Assembly (NCBI RefSeq): GCF_032854445.1
Contig: NC_088302.1
Location: 26,067,080-26,131,079 of the forward strand
DNA length: 64,000 nucleotides
Origin: Liolophura sinensis
Taxonomy: Eukaryota > Mollusca > Polyplacophora > Chitonida > Chitonidae
Reading direction: 5' to 3'
Positions 24,901-32,665 of this stretch are shown here, piece by piece (positions within the stretch are counted from its first letter, which is position 1; every line of letters begins with the position of its first letter). The notes under the pieces are model-generated. The model did no database searches. It had not been told where the DNA came from and was given only the letters and a program-made list of their open reading frames with translations. The position numbers and the translations under genes were made by a program.

Positions 24901-25875
24901 TACTGGGTTACATGTAAGTTTCCATCAAAGACATTTATGGTGTTCTTAATTTCCTGTGTTGATTCAAAATCTTTAGCATTTCCTGTTTCCTTATGCCAGG
25001 GTTGAATCAGCACCTGAAATCACTAACGGACATACAAGTTATACTAAGCATTCTTGTCCTTTTGCAAGGGCTAACTTCCTCATATAGGCAACATACCTTT
25101 CCTTCACCGAGTCGTCATCGAAATATCCCCAGGCTAGTGTATCCAGAGGGTGGTGACCAAGGTTTCTCATGTGTGACTCTGTCGGTCGGACAGCCTCCCT
25201 TAGGTCTGTGAACCCGCTGTTTGCAGATATTCTGTATAATCCTACCCAATCTGTATCCACTCTCTGAAATTTCTCAGACAACGTTGATGCGAGCTTGCTG
25301 ATATCATCAACACCCATTTGTTGTGTAAAATTGTACAGATTAGGGTTTGAGTAGGTCAGAGAACTGGCTGTTTGAGACTCAGGTGGCGTGAGATCAAGAC
25401 TAAGGTCTGGTGGTTTGCTATCCAGGTCGGTAAGGTTCGCATATACTGTTCCAGACAGGAGGGATTTACGTAGGATATTAGAATTGCACACGGTCACGGC
25501 AGGAAAATGCTGATGATTTCTCTTATATGAGAACACTGCCGTGTGTTTCTGCAGCACATATTGTGAGATGAATATATAGACAATGATGGCGAATGTTCCG
25601 CAACTAGCTAGCGACACAACTGTCCATAGGAATTTACCACAAGAGTTCACGCTCAAAACAGCGAATGGAAAGCCATGTAAGCTCACACGGGCAGCCAAAC
25701 TTTGACTTCGCCTGCTTCTGGTTGTGTCCATACGCGGAGCAGAGTTAATGTCGTGACCCATTCTTGCTAGATGGTCATCCGTCAGCTTTGAATCTGAATT
25801 AGCCGAATTTTTATGTCTTAAACCTGAAATGTAGCGCGCACATTTGTCTTGCCAGTGTTCTACTCCATCGTCCAT
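13466..25875 (-). CDS. DEG/ENaC-family sodium channel, complete (channel 2)
   Basis: Eleven minus-strand exons join in frame to 757 residues: 25875-25097, 22821-22739, 22172-22009, 21574-21521, 20997-20889, 20073-20001, 19830-19773, 19710-19652, 18707-18632, 14689-14559 and 14153-13466. The start ATG has an in-frame TGA four codons upstream. Landmarks: cytoplasmic HG motif (67-68), TM1 (about 82-104), FPAVTVCN (124-131), LGHH (239-242), HHKYGRC, LQASEYLG, NCRLDC, CGCSH, CDCPEKC, LKWPSEK, NIARVTIS, NLGGASAFLCGIS with G-x-S at 502-504, TM2 with TLLEL, then a long basic tail. This is a plasma-membrane trimeric Na+ channel subunit by family. The 59-nt exon at 19652-19710 is the least certain; it was chosen because its phase (0 to 2) is the one required. 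Large introns carry an 87-bp minisatellite and a Penelope-like remnant. Confidence 0.93.
14559..14689 (-). CDS. Channel 2 exon 10: pre-TM2 and TM2
   Basis: The exon begins phase 0 after CTTTGCAG. It encodes VTTLLVNLGGASAFLCGIS, then CVTLLELIWVVCV and a CCRRQNQ stretch at the membrane exit. The LGG...GIS..TLLEL pattern is diagnostic for DEG/ENaC TM2. The donor chosen (GTCAGT, phase 2) is weaker than the others in this gene. It was chosen because the next exon needs two bases carried over; the open frame would run on to a TAG 32 bases later. Confidence 0.88.
14690..17480. other. Channel 2 intron 9, 3' part; no gene seen
   Basis: This is part of the 3.9-kb intron between the exons at 18632-18707 and 14559-14689. 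It is mostly AT-rich unique sequence, with a SINE central fragment at about 16190-16265 (AGTATGGTGGGAGGAAAACC, CATTCGTAGGTTGCC). Confidence 0.55.
17500..18370 (+). mobile_element. Penelope-like retroelement remnant (RT C-terminal and GIY-YIG region)
   Basis: Plus-strand reading, broken by frameshifts, gives LGEEIQHLRNVFTHLNEYP, then after a shift near 17670 NLPYNGPASHKIARLLQQ, IEAVFRGQSTLKTH and KGVVYQI. It then continues RMKEHKSSI, SAIADHIQ, INWNTVKTLNN, KKRKLQEAIQIK and LNRDQGVYLPSAYDLL. This order (connector, VVY.I.C, RL.EH, H....H.I.W, R...EA..I, LNRD.G..L) is that of Penelope-like elements with a C-terminal GIY-YIG endonuclease. The RT catalytic part is missing and the catalytic YIG...GR segment between VVYQI and KEH is deleted. 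It is antisense to channel 2, inside its intron. Confidence 0.75.
18990..19120 (+). mobile_element. tRNA-derived SINE, 5'-truncated
   Basis: Contains GATGGTCGTGGGTTTCCCCC, ACCATAATGCTGGCCGCCGT, GTGAAATATTCTTGAGTACG and GCGTAAAACACCAGTC with a poly(A) end. It is in an intron of channel 2. Confidence 0.88.
19652..19710 (-). CDS. Channel 2 exon 8, least certain exon
   Basis: Between TTTGTAG and the donor GTATGC there is a 59-nt open segment, phase 0 in and phase 2 out, encoding VSLNFHRILTLAEVHFVFH. Channel 1 has a 68-nt exon of the same phases at this point (10610-10677). Sequence similarity to that exon is weak. The call rests on position, phase and splice sites. Confidence 0.55.
21055..21262 (+). 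mobile_element. tRNA-derived SINE, head truncated
   Basis: Starts at the box-B region (AAATTCAAGTCCAACTC) and continues through TGGCTTCCTCTCCGGCCG, GGTCGTGGGTTTCGTCCGGG and GTGTAAAACACCAATC to (AAATA)n. In a channel 2 intron, 58 bases upstream (in the gene's direction) of the exon at 20889-20997. Confidence 0.9.
21828..21894. repeat. (AT)n microsatellite
   Basis: About 67 bases of uninterrupted AT dinucleotide in a channel 2 intron. Confidence 0.97.
22739..22821 (-). CDS. Channel 2 exon 2: YGRC motif
   Basis: An 83-nt exon, too short to be obvious alone. It begins after TTTTAG, phase 2 in, and ends phase 1 at GTAAAG. It encodes VKEAIHHKYGRCVSVTSEE and then AGKSK. The KYGRC stretch is the counterpart of KYGNCFTFN in channel 1, and both phases equal those of the channel 1 exon 7250-7359. 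The family's FN after YGxC is replaced by SV. Confidence 0.88.
23782..24845. repeat. 87-bp minisatellite, about 12 copies
   Basis: The unit contains CTATCGCTGGCGTACACC, TGATGAAGCTGACATA, CGTTACCAGTGAAAGCTTG and TTTCAACGTTAGTCTCAAAG, repeating every 87 bases. Read on the minus strand, the 29-codon unit stays open for five units in a row, giving a 155-residue frame (for example FETNVEIGLAQAFTGNVCQL). Units lacking two bases (GACATGTTACC for GACATACGTTACC) break the frame. The array lies in intron 1 of channel 2. No splice-site evidence supports its use as an exon. Confidence 0.92.
25097..25875 (-). CDS. Channel 2 first exon: N-terminus, TM1, start of extracellular domain
   Basis: This exon encodes 259 residues plus two bases and closes at the donor GTATGT. 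It holds the SLHGFPFAVLS segment with the HG gating motif, TM1 (KFLWTVVSLASCGTFAIIVY), and FPAVTVCNSN just outside the membrane. The end was fixed by homology: from LGH to the splice site there are 21 residues plus two bases in both channels. Open frame continues 57 bases beyond the donor, but that part is intron under this model. The Cys pair seen after LGHQ in channel 1 is absent here (LAWGYFDDDSVKE). Confidence 0.92.
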
Positions 25876-27150
25876 TTTAAATCTTCAGGCAGGAGAAACT
25901 ACTGGTAAGACGTTTCCAAAGTATGATAACTGTTTCTAGCGGAACAATGGGGTTGGCTCACAGTGTAGCGGAACGTAACAAAATACGGGTAGTAAATATC
26001 AGTAATGACAGCCAGCTGAAAGTGGCTCTAGCCTCAAAACGTCGTGCTTAACTTTCGCTTCCATAAATTGACCAACTTGGACATGCATATGGTTGTACTC
26101 TGACTTCATCTACCAAGTAACTGATTTCAATCATCTTATGTTGCAAGAGTGTCGACTTATTTGACAGCCCGGTCAGCAACTGCCTTGATTCGTATCAGTC
26201 GACATGGCGTCTTCGTTTACTAATGCGTTGTGTCCGAACTCGTGCCGACCTTATTCTTTCCAGTTTCTTCATAGGAGGTTCCAGGCTGGAGGTTACCCAG
26301 GTCACAACTGGTAATGTACATGCTTGGCTGGTCAGCAGATCTGCATGGGTGGCTCAGACCCACGCAAAATACAATGACAGAATCTATATAATCCTCTTTT
26401 GTGGTCGTCCGCCCAAATCTATTCATCAGACACTAAACTGTCAGACTGTATTATTTCCGCTTTTCTTTTTGACACAAAGAAACGTTGTGAAATGAAAGGA
26501 TTAACCATATAGATTATGACCTGCCATTCGTGAAGTAAGGGAGTCATAAACAGATTGTGTGGAGATTAAAGGGATTAACGGCCGTATACTTTTACGTTAT
26601 TCACAAACAAAGAGGCGTACTTAGTGGGTGGCACTGGTCACGGGTTAACAGGCTTGACTGGACGGGCATGATTACTCGACTTCCGTTATAATCTGAACAT
26701 GTCCTCTCGGTGAGTTCTGTATAACTCATATAAAACAACCCCAGCTTAGCGAGCGAGTGAGGTTCCTCAATTAAAAGCAGTAACTATAAACATCAAATAG
26801 ATGGGGTACTTTCCAAAAAAAAAAAAAAAAAATAATAATAATAATAATTATAAGAATAATAACTTTGGCAAATGTTCTTCTAAATTTAACAGAAAGTTTG
26901 TTGCTTGAGGGATGCTAGAATGTATTCCACTATAGTAGCAGATTATTCTTTCACTGCGGCAGATTATTCTGTTAAATATAGAGCACAGATTCTGCTAAAT
27001 CAGCATAAATATTGTGTCAGACTACTATACAGGATTTTATGTTGAACATGGCTAAGTATTACGTTAAATAACGAGAGTATATTTTTACATGTAGCATCAC
27101 TCAGGCAACAGACATTCTGTTAAAATTAACAGATTAATTTTTGAAATGTG
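25876..27150. other. Divergent spacer between channel 2 and MCEE, 5' part
   Basis: No coding segment is supported. It must contain the channel 2 promoter; I see no clear TATA box. A poly(A)-(AAT)n tract lies at about 26814-26848. Confidence 0.5.
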
Positions 27151-27164
27151 TTTATTTATTTATG

Positions 27165-27440
27165 TGTTTATTTATTTATTTAAATAAATCGGACAGAGTC
27201 CAGGGGTAACCCATGGCCATCCACAGGTTGCTGCAGGCCTTTGAAATATATATATTTATTTATTTACTTATTTGATTGGTGTTTCACGCCGTACTCAAGA
27301 ATATTTCACTTATGCGACGGCCGCCAGCATTATGGTGAGAGGGAAACCCACGACCTTCCGCAGGTTGCTGGAAGACCTTCCCACATACGGCCGGAGAGGA
27401 AGCCAACATGAGTTGAGGTCTCACCCATGCAAGTCAAAGT
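27165..27440 (-). mobile_element. tRNA-derived SINE, with a nested or adjacent partial copy
   Basis: A partial central segment (CCATGGCCATCCACAGGTTG) is followed by a second copy starting at the tail (TTTATTTACTTATTTGATTG) and running through GTTTCACGCCGTACTCAAGA, CCAGCATTATGGTGAGAGGG and CACATACGGCCGGAGAGGAA to about 27440. Confidence 0.85.
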
Positions 27441-27449
27441 CAACCTAAT

Positions 27450-27525
27450 GTCGGCTTCCTCTCCAATCGTAATTAAGTGGGAAGGTCTGCAGAAAGCAGC
27501 CGTAGGTTTCCCCCCACCCTCCCCC
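27450..27525 (+). mobile_element. SINE fragment, inverted relative to the copy upstream
   Basis: GTCGGCTTCCTCTCCAATCG and AGTGGGAAGGTCTGCAG followed by GCAGCCGTAGGTTTCCCCCC. It forms an inverted pair with the upstream SINE and ends about 70 bases before the MCEE start codon. Confidence 0.75.
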
Positions 27526-27593
27526 ACCCCTTGTCTTTTCACAAGCCTGAATGGTCAAGGGGGAGAGCACTCTCACCGACCTTGCGGGCAAGG

Positions 27594-30500
27594 ATGGCAG
27601 CTGTCAGAGGCTTCGGGAAAATATGTAACACGGTGATTAAAGCGGTAAGACAGAGGGGACAAATGGAATATTTTTTGTGACAATGAGTCTTACTGTTTGT
27701 GTGCAAACTTGCTGTGTGCAATTAAGCAAATAATACAAAAGGGAAGACTTCCTATACCGATGTCCTTGACTTTTCCAGGCTGTAATGATCATACTGTGCC
27801 CAGTTGTCGTCACCAGTGTACAATGTTGCGTTGTTACATTTTTTGAGAGATTTTGAGATAAGGTTAAGTTTCCACAGATACGTTTCTATTTATAAAATAG
27901 CTTTTAAAGCGAATACTTCAATGAAACTGACAGGCTAGACTGCCTATACTTTCCTTGCATTGATACCAGGTGTAGCCTATATATGTGATACCGGCACATA
28001 GGTCTTCCGGTATCCCGTATTATTTTGGAATGCCGTGTATATGGCCAGAGATACCTAATGGACAGTTTTTCAACACAACCATTCCGGAGACAGAATTTCT
28101 TTCCAGAAGTGTTTGCAATCCATCTTGTAAATGGGTAATCATAATATTTTATGTATGTATAATTTCTTCTGATTATAGAGTATTCCAAGAAGGTATATCC
28201 ACGTTGCAGAAAACCAGGTATGTATACAGTCAGAGACACTGCATGAGACACAGATGTGATGCACATGCCACATGATGTAGGTTTCTTTGTACATATATTT
28301 TATTTCAGTATTCCACCACTTTAATCTACAAGAGAGGCCTCTATAGCCAAGGGAGTTAGCATGCCAGCATGGCACAATGGCCCAGGAGCTGCTGAGAGTT
28401 CAAGTCCAACTTATGGCTTCCTCCAAGCCAGAGACCTGTAGATGGTCATGGGTTTCCCCTGGGCTTTGCCCAGTTTCCTCTCACCATAATAATGACTGCC
28501 GTAGTATAAGTGAAATAGGCTTGAGTACGGCGTAAAACACCAATCAAAAATATAAAGAAATAATCTAGAAGAATATTAGAATTCTAGGACATTGATAGGC
28601 TCGTCAGACTAAGTTGATTGTGTAGATTATGACAGCACATGGTAAAGATATATACAGTAGTCCTATACTGCATAGTTGTCATGGTGATAACACTACATGC
28701 CTGCCTACTGGAATCTGCAGAGCCAATTCCTGCTGGCTACATCAATTATAGGTACAGTAATGTTCAATCCTAATGATATATCTGGCACGGATGTGGGTGG
28801 GAACAGTGACAGCAGTAATGTGTTCAACTGTAATTCAAATAACTTCGCTTTGTTTTTTTTTTATTCATAGGCTGCATGGAAGGTGGGGAAAATAAACCAT
28901 GTGGCTATAGCTGTTCCAGACTTGGACAAAGCTGTGACACTGTACCGAGATGTAATGGGGGCGAATGTCAGTGAAAAACATGTAGGTTGTGAAGAGAACA
29001 CATGCCCTGTCAAAATCTATTGGCCACATGTAACTTGAATTATGTGCAAAATTTAAGGAGAACAGTTCAGCTTTTGAGATGTCAGTCAACTTTTGTATCA
29101 TATTCAAATTGTCAAGCTGAGCTTTCACAGTATCCCATATTAGGTCTCATATAGTGATTTGTAAAGTTACAAGCTGGCGTGAGTGAGGCTCTTTGGTGAT
29201 TTGGCTTTGATAAATAGGTTTGTCAGGTACTGGACAAAGGGCTTGTGGCACTTACGTTTGCTCACACCATATTACTGAGGAATTGTTGAGTAAAGTTCCA
29301 GGTAGTCACTGGTCAAATACATAAATCATTTAAACTTAAAGTTTACACCTTTATGGTATTTTTGTGTAATAGCAGATATATCACTGTCTACCTTATCAAA
29401 TCTGTCTGTAATGCTTTTACATTTTACTTTATTTATATTTTTTGTATTAATTATATTTACTGTAAATAGTAAATGTTTACGGTTACACCCTGAATTGTCC
29501 TTGAAACGATCACAATGCATATTGAGTATGATATTAAACAAGAATGAAGTATGTAGATACTGCTATTAAATCACACTGAACTCAGATTGTCACTAAAGTA
29601 TAAAATTGTTGTAATACATATATATGTATGTTGTATTAAAATCCGGGGCCTTCGTGGCTCAGTTGGTTAATGCATTAGTGCAGTGTAATGACCCAGGAGT
29701 TTCTCAGCAGTGCAGTCGCTGTGAGTTCAAGTCCAGCTCATGCTGGCTTCCTCTCCAGCCGTACGTGGGAAGGTCTGCCAGCAACCTGCGGGCTCTGCTC
29801 GGGTTCCTCCCACCATAATGCTGGCCGCCGTCATATAAGTGAAATATTCTTGAGTATGGCGTAAACACCAATCAAATAAATAAAAAAAAATAAATAAATA
29901 TTAAAATCAGACATTTCTAAGTTTGCATGCAGTTGGAAGTACATAGCTGATGACTTACAATATTAATAACAAATTCTGTTTGGATTTCTGACAGCCTCAG
30001 CCTGAACATGGTGTGTACACAGTGTTTGTTAAGTTGGGGGATACAAAAATAGAGGTGAGTAAAGTACATGTGCACTTTGTCACCCAGGGCATTATCAGCA
30101 ATTTATTTTGTAAGCCAAGCCATAGCATCTTCGTCATTATTAACAGCTACAGAACCTGTACACAAAAAGCTGTGTGTAAACATTAACCAATTTTCTCAAC
30201 AAATAAAAAAAAAGATAATAATAATTTGGGAACCTTTGGTGAAAATTTTTACTTTCTTTTTCTTGTACGATTAAAAGCTGCATATTTGCAGAAGTTAGGT
30301 GACTGAGATCATTTCCTACACAAATTTGTGTAACTTATTTGCTTGTTGGTTTCTTACAAACTGTATCAGTTTGGATGTGCGTTACCAAAATATTGTCAGT
30401 TTTTGCCCTGTTTGCCCTGGTCAGAAAGCATGGCTGGACTTCAAGAATGAAGGATATATCCATCTGCTGTGTATGCAGGTTTGAACAACTACATTTGGTT

Positions 30501-32051
30501 GTGAAACTGACAAGATAGGTGGGCGACTGTGCGTATGCCATTATTCTTTTTTGTTTTTTTTTTTACATAAGCTATCTTTTGTATTAATTACGTAGATTTT
30601 GGACTTACGTGTTATTAAAACATGGGATATGAAAATGACAGGTGTTGTACTGTAGACACTTTCAGTATTAGCACAGGCTTTGAACAAAGTGGTAATTTTG
30701 TTTGAAATTTACAGGTTTTGAATTTTTGAGAGTTTTTGAAAGTTATAAGACTGGTGTACTGGAATAATGGTATATTTATCACTGACGTTGCAGTAATAAC
30801 CCATCATCTTCAACAGATATGACAGAGTAAATGTTTTATCTAAGGCTACAGTGTACCCTGGATTTACTTTAGAGGTTCCTTTATATCAGGTAGACTGGAT
30901 GCAGGTCCAGTAACATAAGTCCTGGATGTGTATATGGCCTGTAAAATAGGTCCTGGATGTGTATATGACCTGTAAAATAGGTCCTGGATGTGTATATGAC
31001 CTGTAAAATAGGTCCTGGATGTGTATATGTCTTGTAAAATAGGTCCTGGATGTGCATATGTCCTGTAAAATAGGTCCTGGATGTGTATATGACCTGTAAA
31101 ATAGGTCCTGGATGAGTATATGGGCTGTAGAATAGGTCCTGGATGTGTATATGGGCTGTAAAATAGGTCCTGGATGTGTATATGGCCTTTAAAATAGGTC
31201 CTGGATGTGTATACGGCCTGTTCCTTTGATAAAACATAAAATATACCATTCTTCCAGTAGACCAGTCTTACAAATTTGTTTTTCTATTTTAGTGCTAACC
31301 TTGATGTTTTGCATGATCACCTTTACTGTTATTTACTTACAATTTACATATTGCCATACTACGGGATATTACTTTGTATAGTTGATTATTCGGTATACAG
31401 AGCAGAACAGAGTAATTACGAACATTCAGTGTGTGGTGATGGGTGTTGTTGTTTATTGTTGGTTATAGCTGCTCCACCCCTTAGGAGAGGACAGCCCTAT
31501 TGCTAATTTCCTGGAGAAGAATAAAAGTGGAGGAATGCATCATATCTGTTTAGAGGTTTGTGGGGATGATTCTGGGTAGCTAACTTCTGTACCATTTCCT
31601 GATATGTATTTATGTCCTATCAATCAGTGTGTATCCATCTCTGTTAATGATGCTGTACCATTTCCTTATATGTGTTTATGTCTTATCAATCAGCGTGTAT
31701 CCATCTCTGTTAATGACGTGATATGGCTGCAATATTGCTGAATTGGCACTATAAACCATAATTTATATTTTGCAAGGACAGCTCAAGCTAGATTACATGA
31801 TGTTCTTCCATTTCACAAAAAAAAAAAAAAATAGAATTACATGTTAATATTATTATGAAATTTGTCTTCATGAGTTTTTTTTTTGTATTCTTTAACAGGT
31901 TGAAAACATCCAGACAGCTATGGAAGACTTAAAGGGTAAAAACATTCGGTTGCTCAGCAAAGAGGCCAAAATCGGAGCTCACGGAAAACCGGTGGTATTT
32001 CTTCATCCAAAAGACTGTAATGGTGTTCTTGTGGAACTCGAACAAGCTTAA
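27594..32051 (+). CDS. MCEE: Methylmalonyl-CoA epimerase, mitochondrial
   Basis: Five phase-0 exons: 27594-27644, 28871-28981, 29995-30054, 31469-31555 and 31899-32051. They give 153 residues and a TAA stop. The enzyme converts (S)- to (R)-methylmalonyl-CoA between propionyl-CoA carboxylase and methylmalonyl-CoA mutase, in the mitochondrial matrix. It belongs to the VOC/glyoxalase fold. Visible family blocks: KINHVAIAVPDLDKAV, QPEHGVYTVFVKLGDTKIE, LLHPLGEDSPI, KSGGMHHICLEVENI, KIGAHGKPVVFLHPKDC and GVLVELEQA. Metal ligands expected from the family are His27, His98 or His99 of MHHICLE, and Glu149 of VLVELE. The first exon encodes a basic, Ser/Thr-containing leader without acidic residues (MAAVRGFGKICNTVIKA), as expected for mitochondrial import. 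SINE pieces lie 70-430 bases upstream, and introns 2 and 3 hold SINE and minisatellite sequence. Confidence 0.96.
28334..28550 (+). mobile_element. tRNA-derived SINE, near full length
   Basis: Head GAGGCCTCTATAGCCAAGGG, box-B-like GAGTTCAAGTCC, then TAGATGGTCATGGGTTTCCC, GAGTACGGCGTAAAACACCA and an A-rich end. It lies in MCEE intron 1, plus orientation. Confidence 0.9.
29645..29903 (+). mobile_element. tRNA-derived SINE, full length (reference copy of this window)
   Basis: Starts GGGGCCTTCGTGGCTCAGTT. Box A (TGGCTCAGTTGG) is at 29655-29666 and box B (GAGTTCAAGTCC) at 29723-29734, about 56 bases apart. This suggests a tRNA with a long variable region or an insertion in the head. A non-tRNA body follows (CCGTACGTGGGAAGGTCTGC, CCACCATAATGCTGGCCGCC, GTGAAATATTCTTGAGTATG) and an (AAATA)n tail. 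It lies in MCEE intron 2. Confidence 0.93.
30903..31222. repeat. 31-bp minisatellite, about 10 copies
   Basis: The unit contains GGTCCTGGATGTGTATATG and a CCTGTAAAATA segment, repeating every 31 bases with few changes. It lies in MCEE intron 3. Three units (93 bases) restore the frame, which gives a spurious minus-strand open frame. Confidence 0.93.
31718..31768 (+). mobile_element. SINE-type 3' tail fragment, (ATTC)n family
   Basis: GTGATATGGCTGCAATATTG followed by CACTATAAACCATAA. Diverged copy of the tail seen at 3459 and 32583; in MCEE intron 4. Confidence 0.55.
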
Positions 32052-32349
32052 AACACTATTTTGTGTTAAAATCATTTCCCGGTGTGGATTTCATTTTGAA
32101 TTCAGTTCACAAGATGATATATGATTGTTTAGACCAAGCAGTTTGTGAATACTTCAAGATTTAATGTAAATGTTTAAAAAAAATGATAATGGAGGTTATT
32201 TTGCTTGTTTGATGTTTGTGTAGAGGGACCACATGATCAAAGTCATGTTAGTCCACAAATGGAATGAATGAACGAATGCTTGGCTTTTGACATCATACTT
32301 ATCAATTTTTCAGTCATATGACGATGAGGAGTCCTTACATGTGTGTACA

Positions 32350-32665
32350 TGTTCTATGTCTTCATGAGTCCATGCGGCCAGATTGCTGCCGCCACTGAAG
32401 TATCATGCCGAACACACAAGACATGACACCCCACCCATTCACATTATACTGACACCTGGCCAACCAGTCCTGTTTCCTTGTTTTAACCTCTCAGTACTGA
32501 GCACCAAAGGACAAATACCATATTGAAAGCTTTTGTATGAACTGTCCCAGGTCTCCCGACTTTGACACGGAGACTCTAACCGTTAGTTCACCAGGATATG
32601 GCTGTAGAATTACCGATGTGGCGTTAAACCATAATCATTCATTCATTCATTCATTCATTCATTCT
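32350..32665. mobile_element. SINE-like dispersed element, (ATTC)n end
   Basis: Contains CACTGAAGTATCATGCCG, ACACAAGACATGACACCCCA, TATACTGACACCTGGCCAAC, a degraded GTCTCCCGACTTTGACAC stretch, GTTCACCAGGATATGGCTG and CGTTAAACCATAATCATTC, then six ATTC units. It is the longest copy in this window of the family whose tails are at 3459 and 31718, and it lies 300 bases past the MCEE stop. Confidence 0.65.

Noticed and set aside
24846-25013. Open minus-strand frame starting VLIQPWHKETGNAKDF directly after channel 2 exon 1, at first taken as its next exon
   Set aside because: Joining it needs a 31-nt intron or an unusual donor, and its phases do not fit the exon at 22172. The segment at 22739-22821 has the YGRC motif and exact phases, so this is intron.
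30881-31249. 122-codon minus-strand frame with THPGPILQ-type periodicity
   Set aside because: Translation of the 31-bp minisatellite inside an MCEE intron.
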